This document shows positions 1 to 5,237 of a stretch of DNA of 5,237 nucleotides, one piece after another; positions within the stretch are counted from its first letter, which is position 1, and each line of letters opens with the position of its first letter. The position numbers were made by a program, and so were the translations under genes. This DNA comes from an uncultured Eggerthella sp. (lineage in GTDB: Bacteria; Actinomycetota; Coriobacteriia; Coriobacteriales; Eggerthellaceae): contig URMQ01000119.1 of NCBI GenBank assembly GCA_900548955.1, forward strand, positions 1 through 5,237, in the 5' to 3' direction. Under the pieces are notes generated by a model that did not search any database, had not been told where the DNA came from, and worked only from the letters and a program-made list of their open reading frames with translations.

Positions 1-28
1 GATTTCGCAGATGATTTTGAGTATTCAG

Positions 29-931
29 TTACCATTTACGGTGTTCCTGCAAGTATGTCAAGATGACAGGGACAGAAACTGCTTCATGAATTGCTTTAGA
101 TTCCTCACCAAAATAGCCCGGCTCTTTAGAACCATTGCCGCGATAACCACAAAGACCGCCTGATATATCAAGCAAATCTATGCCTGCTTGTTCGAAAATC
201 TTTGCTGCCACAACCGCGTCTTCAACGCTAGAGCCGCCCTCCTGATAATCGCATGCACCCAAGCGCAAGGCCACCACATAGTCCTGCCCTACCGCTTCAC
301 GAACTGCAGCAATTACTTCACAATGCAACCGCGTGCGACCTTCCATAGTGTTACCCGCATACATATCAGTACGCTTATTGGAAAGTGGTGAATAGAATTG
401 GTTGAGCAAATAGCCATGTGCTGAATGAATTTCAACGCCATCATAACCAGCTTCTTTTGCCCGTCGAGCTGCAGAAGCGAAATCCGCAATAACCTGGTCG
501 ATTTCAGTCTGCGTCATAGTGTGAGCCTCTACCGCTTCACCACGTGTAGTAGTGTAGGACATACCTGTCGGAGCAGGAGCGGTCGTAAACCCATCTAGCG
601 CAGAAATAGCCTTACCCCCTGCATGGTTGATTTGCGCTATTACCTTAGACCCATTGGCATGAATAACATCTACGAGTTTTTTCAGCCCAGGGACATCTTC
701 ATCTTTCGAAAGAGAAACCTGACCAACGCTTGCCTGTCCTACCTTGTTGATATAGCTATGTTCAGTTATCACCAAGCCAAAATAGCCGCCCTTGGTTTTT
801 TCGTCGTAATATTCGCACAGTGTCTGGCTTACTTCGCCTTCCCCAACCGACTTTTCTGTTGCCATTGGCGGCAATACAAGACGGTTATGCACGGTAATAT
901 TCTTAATGCCAAGTGATTCGGAAAGAAGCAT
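29..931 (-). CDS. Old yellow enzyme-like NAD(P)H:flavin oxidoreductase, apparently C-terminally truncated
   Basis: This is an FMN-dependent TIM-barrel oxidoreductase of the OYE / 2,4-dienoyl-CoA reductase N-domain family. It would be cytosolic and likely reduces an activated C=C bond; the substrate cannot be told. With the chosen start it has 300 residues. Visible family motifs are NRLVLPPM (16-23), QINHAGG (100-106), GYDGVEIHSAHGYLLNQFYSP (162-182, in which H169 and H172 are the usual substrate-binding pair), NKRTDMYAG (185-193) and LRLGACD (222-228). The start was set at the ATG at 929-931 because AAGGAG sits 7 nt upstream; an ATG seven codons earlier has no such site. The barrel ends abnormally: after VPVILT (287-292), where relatives continue with a GG phosphate-binding loop and a later GR, it reads eight unrelated residues and stops. 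The family is usually about 330-370 residues, so truncation or frameshift is likely. It lies 221 bp after ribH, probably beyond a terminator. The family call is firm; function and integrity are uncertain. Confidence 0.85.
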   Translation of the reverse strand: MLLSESLGIKNITVHNRLVLPPMATEKSVGEGEVSQTLCEYYDEKTKGGYFGLVITEHSYINKVGQASVGQVSLSKDEDVPGLKKLVDVIHANGSKVIAQINHAGGKAISALDGFTTAPAPTGMSYTTTRGEAVEAHTMTQTEIDQVIADFASAARRAKEAGYDGVEIHSAHGYLLNQFYSPLSNKRTDMYAGNTMEGRTRLHCEVIAAVREAVGQDYVVALRLGACDYQEGGSSVEDAVVAAKIFEQAGIDLLDISGGLCGYRGNGSKEPGYFGEESKAIHEAVSVPVILTYLQEHRKW

Positions 932-938
932 GGAGTTT

Positions 939-944
939 CTCCTT
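939..944 (-). promoter_or_regulatory. Shine-Dalgarno AAGGAG of the OYE-like gene
   Basis: AAGGAG lies 7 nt before the ATG at 929-931. It decides the start in favour of this ATG over the in-frame ATG at 950-952, which would place the Shine-Dalgarno inside the coding region. Confidence 0.75.
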
Positions 945-1027
945 ATTCTCATAACTATATTTCCTTAGCCATCATAACGCACCACACTAAAACTATTTGC
1001 CTCGCCCTGAATTCCGTTTAAGAAACG

Positions 1028-1066
1028 AAGAAGACGCAGATTGATAACGATTCTCTACGTCTTCTT
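1028..1066 (-). terminator. Probable intrinsic terminator at the end of the rib operon
   Basis: The arms AAGAAGACG and CGTCTTCTT form a perfect 9-bp inverted repeat around a 21-nt centre, in which AGA/TCT can add three more pairs after one mismatch. On the minus strand the second arm runs into a T-rich stretch (CTTCTTCGTTTCTT), as expected at the end of ribH transcription. The large loop and interrupted T tract make it weaker than the terminator in the ribD leader. The other strand also has a short TTTT after the stem, but no gene there would need it. A smaller 6-bp hairpin (CGGATA/TATCCG, 1096-1119) lies between it and ribH. Confidence 0.5.
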
Positions 1067-1152
1067 TTGAATAACAGTAATTTAAAAGCGCGATACGGAT
1101 ACAGCTTTGTTACTATCCGCTTTCATGGCTCTCTTTATTTTAGGCAGCCCTA

Positions 1153-1620
1153 CTATGCTTCAATCTTATGAATAAGGTTCACCATTTCAATAGCGCTAGT
1201 TGCACAATCGTAGCCCTTATTGCCAGCTTTCGTGCCCGCACGTTCAATTGCCTGTTCAATAGTATCGGTGGTAACTACACCAAACAGCACTGGAATACCT
1301 GTTTTCAAGCCAACCTGAGCAACACCCTTTGCGGCTTCATTGCATACCAAGTCATAATGAGACGTTGCTCCACGAATTACTGCACCTAAGCAAATTACCG
1401 CATCGTACTTGCCTGATTCAGCCATTTTTTGTGCGATAAGTGGAATTTCGAAAGCGCCCGGCACCCAAGCTACATCTACGTCTTCTTCTTTTACATCATG
1501 ACGAACTAAACCATCCATGGCGCCAGAAAGCAGTTTAGAGGTAATGAATTCATTAAAACGCGCTGCAACGATGCCTACTTTAATATCACGAGAAACAAGT
1601 TTACCTTCTAGTGTGTTCAT
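1153..1620 (-). CDS. ribH: 6,7-dimethyl-8-ribityllumazine synthase
   Basis: RibH condenses 5-amino-6-(D-ribitylamino)uracil with 3,4-dihydroxy-2-butanone 4-phosphate to give lumazine, the penultimate riboflavin step. It normally assembles into cytosolic pentamers or 60-mer capsids. The 155 residues match the family length with no truncation. Visible motifs are RFNEF (21-25, with the stacking aromatic F22), WVPGAFEIP (52-60), CLGAVIRGATSHYD (77-90, with catalytic H88), LFGVVTTDT (112-120) and the phosphate-binding ERAGTKAGNKG (126-136, R127). It is the last gene of the rib operon, 98 bp after ribBA, with its own Shine-Dalgarno AAAGGA 6 nt before the ATG. The gap contains a small hairpin that may set ribH expression apart from the upstream genes. 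Confidence 0.97.
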   Translation of the reverse strand: MNTLEGKLVSRDIKVGIVAARFNEFITSKLLSGAMDGLVRHDVKEEDVDVAWVPGAFEIPLIAQKMAESGKYDAVICLGAVIRGATSHYDLVCNEAAKGVAQVGLKTGIPVLFGVVTTDTIEQAIERAGTKAGNKGYDCATSAIEMVNLIHKIEA

Positions 1621-1639
1621 TATTATTCCTTTCCAAACA

Positions 1640-1656
1640 CGTCATTCCAAATGACG
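1640..1656 (-). other. Intercistronic hairpin between ribBA and ribH
   Basis: CGTCATT and AATGACG form a perfect 7-bp stem around a 3-nt loop, ending 19 nt before the ribH start. It is not followed by a real T run (the next bases on the minus strand are TGTTTGG), so it is probably not a strong terminator. An mRNA-stabilising, processing or partial attenuation role is possible but unproven. Confidence 0.4.
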
Positions 1657-1718
1657 CTATCCGTAATTGCTTGCATACTTTTTCGCTAATTATTCCAATA
1701 CAACTTCAAGAGAAATGT

Positions 1719-2939
1719 TTAAGCCTTTACCGAATCTTCGTCCATATTCAAGAGGTGACCCATCTTTTCCTTTTTGGTTTCCAAATAGAAACGGTCATAA
1801 TCCGTTGCAGGCATCTGAATGGGTACCCTTTCTATAATTTCCATACCGAAGTCTTTTAGCTGATATACCTTGTCAGGATTATTGGTAAGAAGACGCATGG
1901 TTTTTACCCCAAGATCACGCAGAATTTGTGCGCCAATGTAGTATTCGCGCATATCACCATCGAAACCAAGAGCAAGATTTGCCTCCAAGGTATCCATACC
2001 CTGATCTTGTAATTCATAAGCGCGCAGTTTGTTCACCAAACCAATTCCGCGACCTTCTTGGCGCATGTATAAGACAATGCCGCGTCCTTCTTCTTCTACC
2101 TGACGCATTGCAGTAGTTAGCTGATCACCACAATCACAACGAAGAGAACCGAAGGCGTCACCGGTCAGGCATTCGGAATGCACGCGGCACAAGATGTTTT
2201 CACCATCACTGATATCTCCCTTAACAAGAGCAATGTGATGCTCTCCATTGAGTTTGTTGATATAAGCATGCGCACGGAAATTACCATACTTAGTAGGCAT
2301 CAAAGGTGATGCAACGCGCTCGACCAACTTATCGTGCTTTTTGCGATATTCCTGCAACGCCTTGATAGAAATGAAGGAAATGTTCCACTTTTTAGCCAAT
2401 TCAATAAGTTCAGGGGTGCGCATCATAGTGCCATCTTCACGCATTATTTCGCAGCACAATCCGCATTCCTTCAAACCTGCCAAGCGCATTAGATCAACGG
2501 TAGCTTCAGTATGACCATTGCGTTCTAATACACCGTTTTTCTTTGCCATCAAAGGAAACATATGCCCTGGACGACGAAAATCTTCTGGCTTTGCATCATC
2601 GGCAACGCACATACGAGCAGTCAGTCCACGTTCTTCAGCAGAAATACCTGTTGTCGTGTCTACATGATCAATCGAAACCGTAAATGCCGTTTCGTGATTG
2701 TCGGTATTAGTAGTAACCATTTGAGGGAACATCAACTTGCGGCACAGTTCGATGCTCATAGGCATACAAATTAGACCTTTGCCATGAATTGCCATGAAGT
2801 TTACGTTTTCAGTTGTGGCAAATTCTGCTGCGCAGATGAAATCACCTTCGTTTTCGCGATCGGGATCATCGGTACAAAGAATTATTTTGCCTTGACGCAA
2901 ATCTTCAAGCGCCTGTTCTATAGTTGCAAATTCAAACAT
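1719..2939 (-). CDS. ribBA: Bifunctional 3,4-dihydroxy-2-butanone 4-phosphate synthase / GTP cyclohydrolase II
   Basis: This fused enzyme supplies both branches of riboflavin synthesis. The N-terminal half (about 1-200) makes DHBP and formate from ribulose 5-phosphate. The C-terminal half (about 205-400) converts GTP to the diaminopyrimidine. At 406 residues the length is typical of the fusion. The DHBP part shows the acidic metal loop DDPDRENEGD (24-33), RPGHMFPL (123-130) and GHTEATVDL (142-150, H143 the expected metal ligand), with a further acidic site at E164. The cyclohydrolase part shows the zinc motif SECLTGDAFGSLRCDCG (255-271; C257, C268, C270), YMRQEGRGIGL (291-301) and LLTNNPDK (350-357). 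All key residues seem present in both halves, so both activities are expected. The Shine-Dalgarno AAGGAG lies 10 nt before the ATG and overlaps the ribE stop codon, consistent with translational coupling. Confidence 0.97.
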   Translation of the reverse strand: MFEFATIEQALEDLRQGKIILCTDDPDRENEGDFICAAEFATTENVNFMAIHGKGLICMPMSIELCRKLMFPQMVTTNTDNHETAFTVSIDHVDTTTGISAEERGLTARMCVADDAKPEDFRRPGHMFPLMAKKNGVLERNGHTEATVDLMRLAGLKECGLCCEIMREDGTMMRTPELIELAKKWNISFISIKALQEYRKKHDKLVERVASPLMPTKYGNFRAHAYINKLNGEHHIALVKGDISDGENILCRVHSECLTGDAFGSLRCDCGDQLTTAMRQVEEEGRGIVLYMRQEGRGIGLVNKLRAYELQDQGMDTLEANLALGFDGDMREYYIGAQILRDLGVKTMRLLTNNPDKVYQLKDFGMEIIERVPIQMPATDYDRFYLETKKEKMGHLLNMDEDSVKA

Positions 2940-2949
2940 GAATCTCTGT

Positions 2950-2955
2950 CTCCTT
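2950..2955 (-). promoter_or_regulatory. ribBA Shine-Dalgarno overlapping the ribE stop codon
   Basis: AAGGAG lies 10 nt upstream of the ribBA ATG and shares bases with the ribE TAA (TAAGGAG). Ribosomes finishing ribE therefore stop on the ribBA binding site, an arrangement that favours coupled translation. Confidence 0.7.
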
Positions 2956-3736
2956 AAAATCCATTTCGGATAAGAAAATCTTTAGTGATACCAGAAGTCT
3001 GAATGCCGCTGCCTGCGGCTTGGCCACTTCGTCCCGTGGGGTAATTTGGGTTACCCAAGATCTGATTGCTGTGTCCCGTAGTCATTCCACCGTGCCTTGC
3101 TGTTTGTTTACCACAACGTTTCATTTCTTCTGTTAGCGAAATGAAGCCTGATTCGCCCAGAAGTCGTTCAACGTATTTGCCAATGCAGTCATTTTCCAAA
3201 TTCACCGCATCGCCCACTTTTTTCGAAGTAAGATTCGTTTGTGCGCGGGTGTGAGGAATAATCGAAACACTAAAGCGGTTAGATTCCACCGAGGCAACCG
3301 TCAGACTAATGCCATCTATCGCAATGGATCCTTTTTCTACGATCAAGTGAAGTATTTCAGGTGATGCACCAATCGAATACCACACCGCGTTATCGTCTTC
3401 CTTGATAGAGTGAATAATGCCCGTACCATCAATATGCCCTGAAACAATGTGGCCGCCAAAGCGCCCATTTGCTGCCATAGCACGCTCTAGGTTTACGGGA
3501 CTACCTACCCGCAGGCTTCCCAGTGATGAACGATTAAGCGTTTCATGCATAACATCAGCAGAAAACGTACTGCCCGTAAAATCCGTTACCGTAAGACACA
3601 CACCATTCGTGGCAATGCTGTCACCAAGATGAACATCCTCCAAAATCTTTGAAGCTCTAACAGTGAGCACACAAGAATGGGCACCTTTGCGAATGGAGGC
3701 AATTTGACCAACTTCTTCCACAATACCGGTAAACAT
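2954..3736 (-). CDS. ribE: Riboflavin synthase, alpha-type, with an inserted segment near the C-terminus
   Basis: RibE dismutates two 6,7-dimethyl-8-ribityllumazine molecules to riboflavin and a pyrimidine that is recycled by RibH. The family is a cytosolic trimer. It has two lumazine-binding barrels: the first starts MFTGIVEEVG and carries GVCLTV (45-50), the second (about 98-195) carries GGHIVSGHIDG (94-104), DGISLTV (141-147) and IPHT (160-163). Then comes the trimer helix LENDCIGKYVERLL (180-193). The protein has 260 residues against the usual 200-220. The excess is a Gly/Ser/Thr/Asn-rich stretch at about 207-249, after which the family-like ending ITKDFLIRNGF (250-260) resumes, so the insertion keeps the frame. 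The start codon directly follows the ribD stop (TAA-ATG), with Shine-Dalgarno GAGGTG inside the ribD tail. The gene is also called ribC or ribB in some species. The identity is secure; the role of the insert is unknown. Confidence 0.96.
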   Translation of the reverse strand: MFTGIVEEVGQIASIRKGAHSCVLTVRASKILEDVHLGDSIATNGVCLTVTDFTGSTFSADVMHETLNRSSLGSLRVGSPVNLERAMAANGRFGGHIVSGHIDGTGIIHSIKEDDNAVWYSIGASPEILHLIVEKGSIAIDGISLTVASVESNRFSVSIIPHTRAQTNLTSKKVGDAVNLENDCIGKYVERLLGESGFISLTEEMKRCGKQTARHGGMTTGHSNQILGNPNYPTGRSGQAAGSGIQTSGITKDFLIRNGF

Positions 3737-4957
3737 TTAGCTCACCTCACATTCAAAAAGAAAGTCCTGACCAAACTGTTTCGAAGTTACCTTAACGAAT
3801 TGCATTGCCTCTGCGGGAACCTCCACGCCTTCGCCCCCAACAGGACCAGGCGCTTTTCTACCTCCGAAGATTTTTGGAGCTACGTAAGCGTGAACTTCAT
3901 CAACTAACCCAGATTCAATCAAAGCAGCATGCACCGTAGCGCCACCTTCAACATAGACACTATCAATACCACGCTGACCAAGTTGTCCCATAAGATCTTG
4001 TAAATCAACTTTTCCGTTGCAGCTGCGCGTAACTATCACTTCACATCCACACGCCTGCAATTGCGCTATTCGGTTTTCATTGGTGTTTAGCGTCGCAATG
4101 ATCGTAGGTATTTCTTTTGCGGTAGTTACCAGTTTCACATGAAGAGGAATCTGCAATGAACTATCCAGAACTATTCGTATAGGGTTATTACTCAGCGATC
4201 TATCAGGAAAAGGATCTTCCATAAACGCAGACTCCGTTTTCCACGAGGTAATCAGATCCTTGCCCTCATCCAAACGAGCAGTAAGCATCGGATCATCGCT
4301 GAGTACCGTCCTAATACCAACCATAATTGCTGAAAAGCGATGACGCTGCGTATGAACATGCGCTCGCGCAGATTCGCCCGTAATCCATTGAGATGCGTCT
4401 GTTTTAGTGGCAATTTTGCCATCAAGAGTCATAGCGTACTTAACTACTACGTACGGACGTTTCGTTTGGATAAAACGGAAGAACACTTTGTTGATATCTA
4501 AGCATTCTTGAAGCAAAACATTTTCTGATACTTCAATACCCGCTTCACGGAGTTGATTAATTCCCTTACCCGCAACAAGCGGGTTAGGATCAGGCGCACC
4601 CATTACTACCCGAGCAATGTTGTGTTTAATAATTGTTTCAGTGCATGGTGGTGTTTTACCCCAATGACAACAAGGTTCAAGCGTTACGTAAAGCGTGGCA
4701 CCTTGAGGATCTTCACTACAATGAGCAAATGCTTCACGCTCTGCATGAAGATTGCCGCATTTGGTATGCCAACCTTCGCCTATAATTCGGCCGTCTTTCA
4801 CAATAACGGCACCCACCATAGGGTTTGGATTGGTCCATCCACATCCATTACGCGCCAGATCAAGCGCTCTGCGCATAAACGATTCATCAATGGATTGTTG
4901 TTCGGCTGATTGCTGCTTTTCTGAACGGCATTTGTCTGATTGCTGTTCATGAGTCAT
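3737..4957 (-). CDS. ribD: Bifunctional diaminohydroxyphosphoribosylaminopyrimidine deaminase / 5-amino-6-(5-phosphoribosylamino)uracil reductase
   Basis: RibD carries out two consecutive steps after GTP ring opening: zinc-dependent deamination of the pyrimidine, then NADPH-dependent reduction of the ribosyl side chain. With the chosen start it has 406 residues. The deaminase domain (about 25-150) shows TNPNPMVGAVIVKDG (42-56), the zinc ligands of HAE (71-73) and PCCHWGKTPPC (95-105; C96 and C105). The reductase domain (about 165-406) shows VKYAMTLDGKIAT (172-184), WITGE (191-195), TVLSDDPMLTAR (217-228), VEGGATVHAALI (336-347) and PKIFGG (361-366). The start was placed at the ATG at 4955-4957 because a near-perfect AAGGAGGTG lies 8 nt upstream; an in-frame GTG at 5027-5029 has none. 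The protein is longer than the usual 360-370 because of a Gln/Ser-rich N-terminal tail (1-22) and an extra stretch near 229-257 in the reductase domain. It is the first gene of the operon, downstream of the FMN riboswitch. Confidence 0.97.
   Translation of the reverse strand: MTHEQQSDKCRSEKQQSAEQQSIDESFMRRALDLARNGCGWTNPNPMVGAVIVKDGRIIGEGWHTKCGNLHAEREAFAHCSEDPQGATLYVTLEPCCHWGKTPPCTETIIKHNIARVVMGAPDPNPLVAGKGINQLREAGIEVSENVLLQECLDINKVFFRFIQTKRPYVVVKYAMTLDGKIATKTDASQWITGESARAHVHTQRHRFSAIMVGIRTVLSDDPMLTARLDEGKDLITSWKTESAFMEDPFPDRSLSNNPIRIVLDSSLQIPLHVKLVTTAKEIPTIIATLNTNENRIAQLQACGCEVIVTRSCNGKVDLQDLMGQLGQRGIDSVYVEGGATVHAALIESGLVDEVHAYVAPKIFGGRKAPGPVGGEGVEVPAEAMQFVKVTSKQFGQDFLFECEVS
3743..3748 (-). 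promoter_or_regulatory. ribE Shine-Dalgarno inside the end of ribD
   Basis: GAGGTG lies 6 nt before the ribE ATG, within the last codons of ribD. The ribD TAA and ribE ATG are adjacent with no intervening base, so ribE is likely translated by reinitiation or coupling. Confidence 0.65.
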
Positions 4958-4965
4958 GTTGATGA

Positions 4966-4974
4966 CACCTCCTT
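4966..4974 (-). promoter_or_regulatory. Strong ribD Shine-Dalgarno AAGGAGGTG
   Basis: AAGGAGGTG lies 8 nt before the ribD ATG and is close to a perfect match to the 16S rRNA tail. It fixes the ribD start. Eight of its bases (AAGGAGGT) are exactly complementary to ACCTCCTT located 40 nt upstream, so it may be masked in some mRNA folds. Confidence 0.85.
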
Positions 4975-5011
4975 TCTTTTTCAATTCCGCGAATACAATT
5001 TCGGGAAATGA

Positions 5012-5028
5012 TGCAAGGAGGTTTTGCA
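5012..5028 (-). promoter_or_regulatory. Candidate anti-Shine-Dalgarno hairpin in the ribD leader
   Basis: On the minus strand TGCAA and TTGCA form a 5-bp stem whose 7-nt loop reads AACCTCC, presenting an anti-Shine-Dalgarno sequence. Together with flanking bases it gives ACCTCCTT (5015-5022), an exact 8-nt complement of the ribD Shine-Dalgarno at 4967-4974. It could hide the ribosome binding site by loop pairing or by opening into a long-range stem. The regulatory role is inference from complementarity alone. Confidence 0.4.
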
Positions 5029-5080
5029 CAATACGTACATCTATCCACCAACATCAGCTGCCGCAATGAAGTGCACAAAT

Positions 5081-5113
5081 AAAAAAACCCTGAAATGTAA
5101 TTACATTTCAGGG
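5081..5113 (-). terminator. Intrinsic terminator of the FMN riboswitch expression platform
   Basis: The arms CCCTGAAATGTAA and TTACATTTCAGGG are perfectly complementary over 13 bp and are followed on the minus strand by TTTTTTT. The centre (TAATTA) forms the loop in practice. It sits about 45 nt after the aptamer and 123 nt before the ribD start, the standard layout for FMN-induced premature termination. On the plus strand there is no T run after the stem, so it acts only in the rib direction. Confidence 0.92.
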
Positions 5114-5157
5114 CACATCATATAAGGTTGCACACCCACATAAGAGGTTGCTAATTC

Positions 5158-5237
5158 ATCATCTTCTTCCATCCGGACTATAACCGTTGGCCTCGGATTT
5201 TCACCGAATCAGCCCAATTGATTATCTCTTATCTGCA
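5158..5237 (-). ncRNA. FMN riboswitch (RFN element), 3' part, cut by the window edge
   Basis: This leader RNA element binds FMN and switches the downstream rib operon off. The minus strand shows the conserved 3' half of the RFN aptamer: GATTCGGTGAAAATCCGA (a hairpin with the GGUGAAA-type loop), then GGCCAACGGTTATAGTCCGG and ATGGAAGAAGATGA, the last containing the 3' strand of closing stem P1. The matching 5' half (a GGGGCAGGGTG-like segment and the 5' P1 strand) must lie beyond position 5237 and is not visible. The downstream intrinsic terminator indicates control by transcription attenuation. The promoter is also outside the window. Confidence 0.93.

Noticed and set aside
932..952. ATG at 950-952 as start of the OYE-like gene
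   Set aside because: It lacks an upstream ribosome binding site, and the seven added residues include the clear AAGGAG that serves the next ATG.
932..1027. Separate promoter for the OYE-like gene (TATGAT and TATAGT-like hexamers)
   Set aside because: Neither hexamer has a credible -35 partner at 16-18 bp, and AT-rich intergenic DNA gives such matches easily.
1096..1119. CGGATA/TATCCG hairpin as the main terminator after ribH
   Set aside because: The stem is only 6 bp with a 12-nt loop, and the T run is short and displaced. The hairpin at 1028-1066 is a better candidate.
4553..4909. Plus-strand open frame of 118 codons opposite ribD, and similar plus-strand frames opposite the other genes
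   Set aside because: They are antisense shadows of well-identified genes, and their translations show no recognisable domain.
4958..5029. Upstream in-frame GTG start for ribD adding 24 residues
   Set aside because: It has no Shine-Dalgarno, the added residues have no family support, and a near-perfect Shine-Dalgarno lies within this stretch serving the ATG at 4955-4957.
1..5237. CRISPR array, insertion sequence, phage, tRNA or defence genes
   Set aside because: I saw no regularly spaced repeats, transposase-like proteins, tRNA-like folds or terminal inverted repeats. All long frames on the minus strand are metabolic genes.

Overview
This window holds a complete riboflavin (vitamin B2) biosynthesis operon on the minus strand. 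An FMN riboswitch controls it, and an FMN-type oxidoreductase gene follows it. Reading on the minus strand from high to low coordinates, the order is: the 3' part of an FMN (RFN) riboswitch cut by the window edge (5158-5237); an intrinsic terminator with a 13-bp stem and seven Ts (5081-5113); a leader with a possible Shine-Dalgarno-masking hairpin; ribD (3737-4957); ribE (2954-3736); ribBA (1719-2939); ribH (1153-1620); a probable operon-end terminator (1028-1066); and an old-yellow-enzyme-like flavin oxidoreductase (29-931). I found no convincing plus-strand gene. The open frames there are shadows of the minus-strand genes.

The genes cover the dedicated pathway apart from the dephosphorylation step. 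GTP cyclohydrolase II (C-terminal half of RibBA) opens GTP. RibD deaminates and reduces the pyrimidine. DHBP synthase (N-terminal half of RibBA) makes the four-carbon unit from ribulose 5-phosphate. RibH condenses the two branches to lumazine, and RibE dismutates lumazine to riboflavin. Coupling is tight from ribD to ribBA: ribD and ribE abut as TAA-ATG, and the ribE stop lies inside the ribBA Shine-Dalgarno. There is a looser 98-bp gap before ribH. FMN made from riboflavin is expected to feed back through the leader by transcription attenuation.

The ribD-ribE-ribBA-ribH order, the strong AAGGAGG-type ribosome binding sites, the terminator-type riboswitch and mid-forties GC suggest a Gram-positive-type anaerobe or facultative bacterium. 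Clostridia, Negativicutes or a low-GC coriobacterium are the candidates. The OYE gene looks most like those of anaerobic Coriobacteriia or Clostridia. This placement is inference from pattern recognition, not from a search.

The pathway is well known and I do not see a new system. The points worth a second look are: an anti-Shine-Dalgarno hairpin in the leader that could add translational control of ribD; a Gly/Ser/Thr/Asn-rich, GC-shifted insertion in RibE just before its conserved C-terminal motif; an OYE gene that stops just before its FMN phosphate-binding region; extra segments in RibD; and direct repeats and an alternative 7-bp pairing in the riboswitch expression platform.
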